NCBI GenBank assembly: GCA_003956705.1
Contig: QZCP01000100.1
Coordinates: forward strand, 29,081 to 93,080
Direction of reading: 5' to 3'
Length of the DNA: 64,000 nucleotides
Source: Brevipalpus yothersi
Lineage: Eukaryota; Arthropoda; Arachnida; Trombidiformes; Tenuipalpidae
A program made the translations under genes and the position numbers. Below the pieces are notes generated by a model, which was not told the origin of the DNA, made no database searches, and saw only the letters and a list, made by a program, of their open reading frames with translations. How positions within the stretch are numbered: the stretch's first letter is position 1; each line of letters opens with the position of its first letter. Of the stretch, positions 48,570 to 59,740 are shown in pieces.

Positions 48570-50513
48570 AGTGAGACTGGGGAGAGGAGAGCGTCTCTTA
48601 AATGATCATCTCTCTCTCACAAGTCAGTTAGAACTGAGATTCCGCGAAGAGAGGCACACATATGACACAAGTGTGAGGCTGGAAAAAGACGCCTAAAAGT
48701 AATCGATATATTCGATGTGGAAGTGTGTTCTATTGGTGATGCTCAGACATTCGAACTAGTATCATACACAATAATCGGGTTCAAGACTCTCTTTCAGTCT
48801 TTCTTGATGGGTTTTGTTTTTGTTTCTCTTCTTTCTCTCCATCATCATTTCCATTGGTGCTCCATACACACTCAATTTGTTTCACCCAAATATTATACCC
48901 AAATATATCGGTATGAACAAGTGAATTGATAATATTCTGATTTTTGTGAGTGAATAACTGTGTGAATAATCAAAATATTTCTCTTGATAAGTGACATTTT
49001 ATTGGTTGACATTTTCGATAGATAAAGTGAGAGAGAGAGAGAGAGAGAGAGAGACACTCACTTAAGTGACCAGTCCAAGTGAGCAGCATCCTCATCTTTT
49101 TCTTTCCTCATGGAATTCCGCGAATCCACTGTCTGTGTGTTCATCGATTCATCGTCAATATTCCATCCAAATGTTCTTGACAATAGCATTGACAGTGATA
49201 TGCTCAAAATAATTCGAATCTAATCAATTTAATGGATATGAATTGATTTAAGTTTTTTTTTGTTTCTCCTACTCATCCAACTACTGATCACTATTTCTGA
49301 AGGAGAGAGAGAAAGAAAATATTCTAGTGAAATAAAACCTTGTCCATTCAATATATATACTGATCATCATCAATTCAGTGACATTTCCATTTTTAACATT
49401 GACATTCACAATTGATTATCATCATCAACCGCTCAAATCATTCTGCCCATGCTGCTGCTACTGTTGTTGTTGCTCTCGAAAAATTGAAGGCGTTAATCAT
49501 TTAAACCATCTTCTTCTTGTCCATGATTTGGTGACAGAACAAGTATCACAACTACTTAACTGAACCCAAAAAAAATTTTCTATAACTGTACATCATCATC
49601 ACATATACACACTCAACATTCCTCCGCATTATCCTTGATTTACTTTGGGTAAAGAGAGAAAATTTATTCACCTTCTTGTACACCTTCTCAAAAGATTCAG
49701 TTTGGTTGGTGAAGATTGGTGAAAATCATTTCAGTAACCAGCAACAACATTCAACAGCAACAACAATTTAAATTAATAAGGATTCATCATGAGAGACATA
49801 TCGTTCTTTAACGTATAGTTTTGTGGTTTTAATTTTCAAATTTTTGTTGTCTTCCAAATTTTTTTTCAATTCTCTTCGTTCATCATCATTCATCAGCCTA
49901 CTCATCATTATTAACTTTCTATTTTGTTGCTCTTTTTTTTTATTTGCCTCAACTGTTGTGCAAAAGAGAGCTGCTTAATCATTATCATTTGAATCACAAT
50001 TTGGAAAAAGTGAATTTCATTGTCATCATCATGATACACTAAACAAGCTTGTTAGGTGTGTGTATGTCTCTCTGGGATTGAAGTGAACAGAGTAAGAGAA
50101 TAAAGTGAATCAATTGATTCACATGAAAGTTTTGGAAGATCAGCAATCAAGAAGATTTTTTTGAAATTTAAAAGAAAATTTTTTTTCTTTATTCTTCCTT
50201 TAATCAATCTTCTTCATTATTCTTCTCTCATCATTATTATCATTCAAAAGAAGGCAAATTTGGATAAATATTTGATATACATACCACAAAAGTGAATACA
50301 ATTGTTCTTTTTTGGCCTACTAATCATCAAGCCCATCATCTTGAAAACATATTCATTTTGATTGTTTGAAAATTTTTTCATCTACTATTATTATTTAAAA
50401 AAAATTGATGATATTCAAATCGCCATCATCATCATCATCATATTTTGCCTCTTTTTTGTGATTAGTAAATTGTAACTTTGTATTTGCTCCTTCCACAAAT
50501 TCACTTGTGTGTG

Positions 50514-53500
50514 ATGAATGGTACAGAGGAGCAAACGTTAATTGCGCGTGGATCAGGATCATTTTCACCGGTCAGTGATGTTACACCGATTCGAAAAGTT
50601 CATCATCATTCATTACAATCATCACAACACCCGCAACCACAACGATCAGTTATCAATTATACTCAACATCAACATCATCATTACCGGTCAATTGTTCATC
50701 CGATAACCAAGTTCAATTCATTTGGCTTGATGTATGATCTTCCCATGAAGTGTCCATCAACTGATAGTCTTCTATTTGATACATCATCATCACCACCACC
50801 ATTCACCATCAATGGATATGATCCAACTAGACAGCCACCCTATTATAGCCACAATTTAATTCAACACGGTCAACCAAGAGATTTCAGTTTACCAACCTAC
50901 AAAGCTTACATTCGTCGAGCAAATGGTAATCCTGTTAATCATCATCATTATCCATCTGCTCTCAAGTATTCCCATTCATCATATAATATGCTTCCACATC
51001 CAAATAGTCCCGATTTGGTGACATCCAATTTACCGCATCCAATACAAGGATCAAAGCTCATCTCTAGTCCAACATCTCCTATTCCAGTGGCTAACAATAA
51101 TAATAATATCAACAGTAATCATCTTCACTTGTCTTCAGCTAATCTCAATGGTGTTAGCAATGGACACAGTTTACCGCCATCTTTTTCCAATCGTCAACCT
51201 ATCCATCGACCTCATCCTACCACTACTACTAGCCATGTCCAGCAACAACCGTTACACCAAAAGCAGCAACAACAACATTCTCACAATGGCTATCTTCCAT
51301 TGCAATATCAACCATTCAATTTTAATCATTACCATCATCAACATCATCAAAATCATTTTAAGCGAGATTCATACTGTGATACCAGTGAATACTATCGAGC
51401 TACTCGAAGTCGAAGCTCATCTCCACACTACAATATTCGCTATCGACGCTACATGACCGATACACAGGCACGATATTATGATTATTTTGTCCATGATCAA
51501 CCTCGTAAACAATTGAGAACTCGATTACTGCCCGATAATCGATCGGTTGATGCAACTTTCCATCGCCAATGTCAAACACCGCAACCTTCACGGACATCAC
51601 ATTCAATAGCAACACCGACAACAGCAATCACACCGACACCAACAACAACCGTGGACACAGCCGTTAACAATCAGCATCGCCAATTTTCACTTTTATCCGA
51701 TAAAAATGGTCTACTAGCGAAAGCAAATTGTGCTGCCATGGAATCGATGAAGGAGAATGTTAATTATTACACAATTATTCGAGATTCAAATAATTTAAGT
51801 GTCAAGCGGCGTCCATCTGATTTAAATTTAATCAAGCCCGCTGGATCATCATCATCATCTTCATCTTCACCAACATCCTCGCCCGAAGTAGAACCAACTA
51901 CAAATGTTAACAGCTCACCAATCAGTATCAAAGTATCATCCAAACGTAATTCGGTCAACGGATTAGGGTCAGAGGCTAAGGACGATACAATTTATCAACC
52001 ACAGCCTACAGATTTAGTGAAAGAATGTACAGATCAAAGTTCAGCATCAGATCACATTTATTCAACTATTCCCGATCGGACACCTCTGAAAACAAATAAC
52101 AACCACAATAACCAAAAGGTGACCAATGAATTTACCGGACCCAGATCACTTCCGATTACGCCTGGTACTTACATTGATCATCATCATCTGAAAGGGGTCA
52201 AGTTCATCAAAAGTGATACGGAAAATGGTCAAAATAAAACAGTGTCCCAACAAGCAGCCACACCATTGAGTATGAATATACTTCGATTAGGACCACGTCT
52301 TTTGTGGTGTGAATTACCACAAGTTCGTGAACTTGGCTTACTGCGTAAATTGACACCTGGACAGCGTCAATTACAGGAAGCAATGTTCGAAGTGATCACA
52401 TCGGAAGCTTCATATTTATCTAGTTTAGACATTCTAGTCAATCATTTTATGCACAACATCATGTACTCGGAGACGATTTTCCTTGATTCTCGCCACAAAG
52501 CTGACATATTTTCCAATATATGTGTGATACGTGAAGTTTCTGGTGCTTTAATGTCCATATTTGAGCAACGATGGAAACAGAATATCGTTCTATCCGATAT
52601 ATGTGATATACTGGCCGATTATGCTCTATCCCATTTTGGACCATACGTGACATACTGTCGCTACAAGAGGCGACAAGAGGAGACACTTCGTGATGTCCAG
52701 TTGTCCAGTAAATTTGCTACTCTTCTCAAACAATTAGAATCAGATCCAATTTGTCAAGGATTAACATTCCACTCATACCTACTGCTTCCTCTCCAGCGTG
52801 TCACACGCTATCCATTGTTGATCGAAGCCATTCTTCGTCGAACATTACCCGATTCACTTCAATATCGATTGTGTAAGAAGGCACTTTTTGTGACCGACAA
52901 GCTGGTTAAAGAGTGTAATACTGCTGCCAATCAATATGATAATTATATGGATCTAGTGTCTAGGCTTAAGTTTACCAATATACGCGGTTTCTCACTCAAT
53001 GAGCCAAGATGGTTAATAATTAATGTGGAAGTTACCCGTATTAAACCGGAAACTCAATCATCTATTCTACTTGGCACATTTCGTGCTCCACATTGGTCCA
53101 ATTCATCGAATACTCTTTCGATTATGAGTGACATGGTTGTATTAAGTAAAAAGAAGGGGTGAGTATATGCCTCTTCACCGATTGCATATGTATGTAAGGA
53201 GGCACATATACATACATACATATACATGTATATGTATGGTGTGGGTGGATCGAGGAAAAAAAATTTGAGACCATCATATTGTGATCATGTCTTAAATAGA
53301 GAGAATAGAGATAGAGGTGGACTATAACCGATGAGCTTCAATAATGTATATGTGTTTCTGGTTTAGAGATGATATTTATCCACCTTATTATTAATCCACC
53401 AGATTGTGTATGTAAGTGTGTGTGTGTGTATGTGTGCATAAGTATTGAGATGAAGGCCCATTATGATTCATTGGATCAATGTATGTGCATAAATGAAAGA

Positions 53501-55535
53501 TCAAATAGATTTCTGCCATTTACAAGACCAAGTGAATTGAATTATTATTCTCTTCACTATCGTCTTCCTACCTTTATGACTTTATCTGGTTTACTTACCA
53601 TTCCAATTCTATCCTCAAAGTGTGTGTGTGTTTGTGCAAGATATAACATATGATGAAGCTCAAATTTTCGAGAGCTATCTGAGCTTCCACACACATGATA
53701 ATAATATATTCAGTTCATATTTGATATCATATATTCATAATGAGCCAAGTGAAAGATGAGGAGAAAAAGTATTTCAATGCTCACGCCTTTGGCCTTGAGT
53801 TTTTTGGGGATTGACAAGAAAAATTTGGAAAGTCTTCTAAGCTAAACTTATGCATTCATATCCCATATATACACACACACACACTTTTACCGGTAAACAC
53901 ACTTGAAATGACACTTTTGGAGAACAAAAAGTGAGAAGAATAGAAAAAATAAAAAATAAATAAAAATAACATTTAACTTAAATCGTTTTGTATACTTGCT
54001 AACCTTCTTTTGTTCACTTAATTTCATAATCTTGCCTTTTTATGACTTATTTTCTCAGGGATGATCTGATCGTTTATGACTACTGTTTTCGAGATCTGGT
54101 CCAATTGAGACGCATCGATGGTGATTCTGGTGAACGAATTATATTTAACTGTAAAGCTCCGGAAAATCTGAAGAATCTAGTGAAAATGATATTTCTCCAC
54201 AATTATCGTGGCAAAAGAGCAGAATATTGTTTCAATTTTAATTCCAGGTAAGTTGACAAGCTATCATACTCCCAACAGTGGCAATAGTTTGCCATTATGA
54301 CCACACAACTCACTAAATCACTTGATTTGCTCTCTTCTAATCTTCTCCCGCCATTTTTTTCCCACACATTTTTTCGCTCATTCATTTACAACATCTTTTG
54401 CTGTGGCACCCATTCAACACACACACACACACACATACATTCACTTACTTGATGCCTGCTTGTGGAATGTTTCACTTTCATCTTATTTGGTGCTCTTTCT
54501 TTCTCTATCTTCATCTTGGCGTACACATGTCACTTTTTTCGGATGTCACAAAACACTTATATACACACACAACCGCTTTCCCTTCATGATGGTTCCTCAC
54601 TCTATTGATCTTTGATCTGATATCGCACTGCCTTTGCCCTTCAATTTGTGTGTTCTCGATGCTTTACGATGCTAAATATCCCTGTTTGGCCAAAAAAAGT
54701 CATGATAAGGACGAATGTGCCACTTTATTGGATCCAAAAAATAATTTCATTCGTAATGAATATGATCTTGGCCTGTTCCGCTTTCGTAAGTTGAGCTCAA
54801 AGCTTACCATCATAAAGAGACAAGAGGAGCACTTGGAATGAATGAAATGAGAAATGAATTTATGTGTGTGTGTGTACGATAGAAGATGTTTATTGCCTTC
54901 TTGCCTCTGCTTATTAAAATTTTGAATACAATTGTAAGCTATCATCAAAAGCTTATATGAAGGCTTAGAGATAGAGAAAAAATGGTCAACAGCCCATTGA
55001 TTAGTTTGTCCTTGTGTACAATTTCTTTGTAAGAATGAAATACTTCTGTGGAAGGGAAACATTCCATTCATAAATTCTGATGTAACATGTAAAATGAGTA
55101 AGCGAAAGAGAAATGACTGTTAAGCATCACTCTTTCGGTGAACAAGTTCTGGTTATGCTTCAAAATCATTTGCTTCACTGTCATTACGTAAAGTAAGACT
55201 GATGGAATGATAGGAATTTTTTTATTCTCCTTCCGTTGAAATAATTCGCTAAGACGTTTTTCGCTTCGTAAATTCTTTCATTCTAATTCTTTTCATTGAT
55301 GATTCCACTCTCTTTTCAGCCCGAGCCAACTCGGTGTGGGATGATGGCTTACCTGACAAGCAATCAAAAGGTAAAGGTATGCGTGATAAATCCATAGTCA
55401 TGAACATTCTTGGGATGATTCACCCTCTCACTTTCTCTCTCTTTCTCTCTCTTTCCAACCATAGAGATTATGATTCCTGCCAATTGTAATGGTTCACGTC
55501 AGATTGGAGAATACAGTCATGAGATCTTCATCTGA
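50514..55535 (+). CDS. Exn: Ephexin-type Rho guanine-nucleotide exchange factor (DH-PH), five exons
   Basis: Exons 50514-53158, 54059-54247, 54700-54785, 55320-55370 and 55465-55535 join in phase into 1013 residues. The product would load GTP on Rho-family GTPases at the cell cortex. The first 600 residues are disordered and rich in His, Asn, Ser and Pro. LLWCELPQVRELG and KLTPGQRQLQEAMFEVITSE lead into a DH domain at about 618-800 (QEAMFEVITSEASYL, LLPLQRVTRYPLL), then a PH domain at about 815-950 spanning the exon 1/2 border. These DH signatures match ephexins (fly Exn, vertebrate ARHGEF5/15/16/19/26/NGEF). The usual C-terminal SH3 is absent; about 65 residues follow the PH domain and end in IFI, a possible class II PDZ ligand. 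The open frame upstream starts at TTG (50478), so I use the ATG at 50514. Exon 4 could also end at 55376, adding two residues. Exons 3-5 rest on phase and splice sites only. Confidence 0.85.
53215..53238. repeat. 24-bp perfect palindrome in exchange-factor intron 1
   Basis: Perfect inverted repeat centred on ACATGT, the longest member of a recurring TATACATGTATA-core palindrome seen several times in the window. Confidence 0.85.
54288..54697 (+). promoter_or_regulatory. AG-exclusion zone in exchange-factor intron 2
   Basis: No AG dinucleotide occurs for 410 bases before the acceptor AG at 54698-54699. A branch-point-like GCTAAAT lies at about 54671-54677. The acceptor itself has a poor pyrimidine tract (a run of A), so the AG-free stretch is the main support for exon 3. 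Confidence 0.6.
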
Positions 55536-57584
55536 ATGGAAAAGTAATAATGGTCATTGGCCTAATGCCTGTGTATGTATGTTGGAACAGGCTTGAAAAT
55601 TTGGACACCATTTCACACATTTTCCGATTCGCCTTCGAATAATGATACTCTCAACTGGTAGCGGCATGGAGTTATCAGTTGAAATTTGAAAATTCTCTTG
55701 CATAGAATATTTTTATCATCATTTCCGAACCATTGAGATGGATGTTACAGCTTCTGATACCATCTGATATTCTTTTTCTAAACGAGAGAGAAAAGATATG
55801 ATTAAAATAGAGAAACATCTCATGTGACCAATGTGCGCTGGTTCTGAGCTGTATCCAGTAGATCAGTATGGACCATTTTGGAGATGATAATTGGATGGGT
55901 AAAGTAGTGGTTGGATAAATTTGGTATCAATTGCTCAGCCGATGATGGACTCATTTGTCATTGGAATTCCATTATCCGTCCCCTTAGAGATGAGAAGAAC
56001 GTCCAAGTGAATTCTAACAGCTCATTTGCGATTGTCTGATTTCCTGTCAATATTGGAGTCTTTGGATTGAGATTTAAATTTGAACTGTGGCACGAGTGTT
56101 CTCATAGCCATGGAGGACTACCGAGAAATTGACACAAAACTCAAACAAAAATTTTCTTATTCGAGTGACTTTTTTTATCCTCAGTGCTGTCTTTTGATCT
56201 GTCAGCATTCCATTTTTAATGTTTAATTGTTTCGTTTGGCTTATTTATCATCATTTGTTTTCTCAAAATGGTGCCGATAAATAAAAGATGTCGCATCGTA
56301 GCGTCTGTATTGATTGAAAATAGTCTACTACACTTGAGTCCACTGAATTCACCCTATTTTTTAAGGATTTGAGTCTTCAATCGAAGTTTATTCTACTACT
56401 GTATTTTGAGATGATGAGAATTATACTCAACCATATTGATCTAAAATGTCTTGGACGAAATGAGGAAATAGTCATGAAAGATCTTTAGTATTTCCCATTG
56501 AAACGAAATCATTCAGATAAAAGTTTGAGGTGCATGGTACATGTACATATGGTACATGTATATGTGTATATAATTAACGAAATTCCATCAAGCCTTCAAA
56601 TGGGTTTATTGATGGTGAATATTTATAGAGGATAGGGGAGGATTTTTTTCCTTGAAGCTGGTTGAGGTCAAAACTTTTTCTTACCTCACAATTTTTCCAT
56701 CTTCAGATGCCACACTCAAAGCATTCACCACAGAAAAATGTTTGAACTAAACGATTTTCTTCAAAATTTTCCTTAAGTAATAAATTATGTGACGGTCTGA
56801 TATCCTGATCAAATCGAATCTATCTGTGTTATATAGATCAAAATTCTGGTCAAAATGACGATTCATTTTCGGGGTAGATAATGAAAGAACCAGCAAACTA
56901 GATGAGTCAATTGTTTTCTAGGAAATAAAATAATTTATTCAAAACAATTTGTGTATGTGTTCACATGAGATGGTGGAAATTTTGTTCCCTTAAAATCAAA
57001 TGTCGATTGATTCCAGCAAATAGAGATTCTTGTGGGTGGATTCAGAATAAACACTAGGTGCAGTATAGCTGTAAAATTTTTTTCCTACTTATTAATATTT
57101 TGACGGCTATTTTGAATGGCAAGCATGGATCAAAAATTCTCTTTAAATCCAGAGAAATCGGGAATAACACTTAACAGGCCAATCTGTAATCTTTGGAGTT
57201 GTTCGATAAGTTTGAACACATCATGGTGATTAATCCAACAATAGAACAGAATAATCCATTTTGTGTTCGATGATTTGAGTGATTTCAATTTTCCAAATGA
57301 TCCTCACACATGGACGGTGGACTTTGTATATTTCATCTTCTTTTTTGGGTTCGGCAGTAATTTAATTTGATATTTCAATCAGAATATTGATGCACTTGAG
57401 AAAGAAAAAAAGGTTTTAAATGTGCAAAATGAACATAAACTATTTATCTAGCTTGAGTGCATGACTTTTTTTCATTAAACTTTTCTTCTTTTTTCAACAT
57501 GGAAAATGATTCTTGTATTCATAATATTTATATATACACATGTATATATTGTCACTAGATGATACGTTGATTTGTTTTGGAATT

Positions 57585-57590
<6 letters not shown>
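55536..57590. other. Intergenic DNA between the exchange-factor and innexin genes (convergent 3' ends)
   Basis: Non-coding, AT-rich. AATAAA at about 56280 could end the exchange-factor transcript. Nothing else recognised. Confidence 0.4.

Positions 57591-57661
<71 letters not shown>
57591..57661. repeat. (GA)n microsatellite downstream of the innexin gene
   Basis: About 70 bases of GA, uninterrupted, about 95 bases past the innexin stop; it would be a CU run in the innexin 3' untranslated RNA if transcribed. Confidence 0.95.
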
Positions 57662-57663
<2 letters not shown>

Positions 57664-57755
57664 CAAAAAAAGAAAATATCATTGATAATAATACATTATG
57701 ATCATCAATAATTATTAATTAATCAATATAATATTATAATAATTATTCACATGTG

Positions 57756-58868
57756 TCACACGGTCTCATATCCATTACCCATTTTTTTACAGCTATGCAG
57801 TGAATCCAATTTTTTGGCAAAATCGGCAATAAGATCTCGATAATTGGATGGCTCCATATTTTTACACAATAAGTCCATCAAAAACCAATCACCCATCTTA
57901 CAGTGTTGAAGTACAATGTCCAAATATTCGGGTGCCGTTAGACGAGCACGCGAATGCAATACAAGTGCCCGTGTTTTGGGCATCAGCCACAATGAGCACC
58001 GGTATATGAGTACAATTGTGGTTATAAATGCCAACACATGGAACCAAAACCACAGGAAGACATAGATCTTCTCATTAATTATGTTGATCGGCAGTATACA
58101 CATGGCATCATGCTTCTGTATATCGCCCGATGAACCGTACCGGTGGAAGGTACACTTTGCCAATCGTGGGAATACACGTATCATGGGATCATACCGGACG
58201 GCAGGATCCCATTCTGTGAATGCCAGAACACTTGAGCCGTATGTTGAAAATTCACCACCAAGAAATCGATCCATCAGATACATTTGGGTGATCACATTGA
58301 CTAGCAGTAGAACTTCACATATAAAATATTGGAACGCATAAAAACCGTGTAAGTGTAAATTGTTGACCAAATATTGGACCAACAATTTGCGTCTCTCAAT
58401 TTTCTTCTCTTCTGGCAATATTGGACAATCCAATTCCATGATCAGGGCACGTATTCGATTGCCTTCCGCAATTTTCCATATATACCGGGGAATGTAGAAA
58501 AAAATTGCTTGCAGAAATAGTACAAAGCATACCCATTGATAATATTTGTGATATACTCGCTTCTCATCGGGTGTCGTCTTATCTACACCCGGATAGGGTA
58601 CATGAATTCCAACTGTTTTATTCCATGCACCCACAATACTGAATGTCGAATGTATCCAACAGAATGTGTCCAATAGATTTGATGGTATATCATCTCGAGA
58701 TATGCAATCGATCGGATCGCCAATGTATTGTCGGGATGTCACAATTAAACTGAATGCAATTAATAGTGCAACAGTAAATTTATAATGTAGCCTGAACATA
58801 TGATTGTCGATAACAATATTGTCTAATTTGATGAGTTTACTCAGTCCACCGAATAGTTTATCCATCAT
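57756..58868 (-). CDS. Inx2: Innexin, Inx2-like gap-junction channel subunit, single exon
   Basis: The 370-residue protein forms invertebrate gap junctions and hemichannels in the plasma membrane. The family hallmark YYQWVCFVLF is at 109-118 at the start of helix 2. Helices lie at about 29-47, 107-126, 180-199 and 270-290. Each extracellular loop has its two cysteines: Cys55 and Cys70 (DPIDC...FCW) and Cys239 and Cys257 (KCTFHRYG...MC). SLIVTSRQYIGDPIDC, FYAFQYF, GEFSTYGS, CTFHRYGSSG, LPINIINEKIYVFLWFWF and CKMGDWFL are very close to fly Inx2, making Inx2 the likely orthologue over Inx1, 3 or 7. Length matches the family (about 360-370). Two consecutive ATGs open the frame (58868 and 58865); either may be used. 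The gene is intronless here. It is convergent with the exchange-factor gene, 2.2 kb away. Confidence 0.93.
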   Translation of the reverse strand: MMDKLFGGLSKLIKLDNIVIDNHMFRLHYKFTVALLIAFSLIVTSRQYIGDPIDCISRDDIPSNLLDTFCWIHSTFSIVGAWNKTVGIHVPYPGVDKTTPDEKRVYHKYYQWVCFVLFLQAIFFYIPRYIWKIAEGNRIRALIMELDCPILPEEKKIERRKLLVQYLVNNLHLHGFYAFQYFICEVLLLVNVITQMYLMDRFLGGEFSTYGSSVLAFTEWDPAVRYDPMIRVFPRLAKCTFHRYGSSGDIQKHDAMCILPINIINEKIYVFLWFWFHVLAFITTIVLIYRCSLWLMPKTRALVLHSRARLTAPEYLDIVLQHCKMGDWFLMDLLCKNMEPSNYRDLIADFAKKLDSLHSCKKMGNGYETV

Positions 58869-59682
58869 GAGTTACCGTTATGATGTGAAACTTTTTTCAC
58901 TTCACACAAAAAAGATGATGATAATTTTGGGGGAGAGATGATATGACCTAGATGATGAGAGATGAACAATCTTCCCTAGAAGAATGAATGAAGAAAAAAA
59001 AGAAAAAAAAAGATGTCTGAGTTTGCAAATAATTTTCAATAGATACATGCATCTTGTTAGATTATTGCAGAGAAATTTTCGATATTGAAATATCTTGAAT
59101 TTTCACAACTTTCCGAACTTGAGAGCATTCATCGAATATCTATACTTTGTACATATATTTCTAGTGAGATTATTCTTCTGTAATATATATCTGATTGAGA
59201 GTGCTCACACACACACATACACAAAATACCTTTTACATTATCATCATCATAAGATACTGATCATGTAACGAGAAGAATAAGTAGGTGAATCGAGTTCTAG
59301 AACTTATCTTTCTCCCTCTTTTCTATTCTCTCTTTCTCTCTCTTAACGTTCATCGATCTCTTGTATGTATATACCATGGACATAGAGTTAGGAAAAGAAA
59401 GAGAAAAAGAGAGAGAAAAGCTTGGGTGAAAGTAATTGAATGAAACTGTTGCTGTCTCAGGAGAATATTTTCTCTCTCTTTCTTCTACTTTTCTTCCTCT
59501 TCCTTGTATGTATATGTACACTACTTATTTTTCTTGAACCAATCTAAAAGGACCTTAATACAGGTCATCTTGTGCGTTTTGTTTCACATATATACACACA
59601 CACCGTATCTTTTAGGCTATTGATTGGGCCAACAAATACTCTGTCTGCCTATGATGATGATGACAATGATTAGCCATGTGAT

Positions 59683-59684
<2 letters not shown>

Positions 59685-59738
<54 letters not shown>
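59685..59738. repeat. (GA)n microsatellite
   Basis: About 54 bases of GA, uninterrupted. Confidence 0.95.

Positions 59739-59740
<2 letters not shown>

Larger units (their letters stand above)
43667..50513. other. Intergenic DNA between the Ras and exchange-factor genes
   Basis: Holds the Ras 3' end (polyadenylation hexamers at 43796 and 43828), AT-rich unique sequence, GA/TC tracts, an ATT run at about 47741-47761 and, from about 49300, T-rich and CAT-rich sequence that is probably the promoter and 5' untranslated region of the next gene. Frames at 45562-45792 and 48585-48693 have no recognised content. Confidence 0.4.

Noticed and set aside
49378..49563. Cys-rich ORF with a CCCYCCCC run
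   Set aside because: The run comes from TGC/TGT repeats in a probable 5' untranslated region; no cysteine-knot spacing or signal peptide.
50478..50513. Longer exchange-factor start
   Set aside because: It begins with TTG; the first in-frame ATG is at 50514.
51148..52686. Alternative-frame and antisense ORFs within the exchange-factor exon 1
   Set aside because: His/Asn/Ser repeats of the real frame keep other frames open; no independent motifs.
54605..54841. 78-residue ORF taken as a separate gene
   Set aside because: Only 54700-54785 fits as exon 3 of the exchange factor by phase and splice sites; upstream is AG-free intron.
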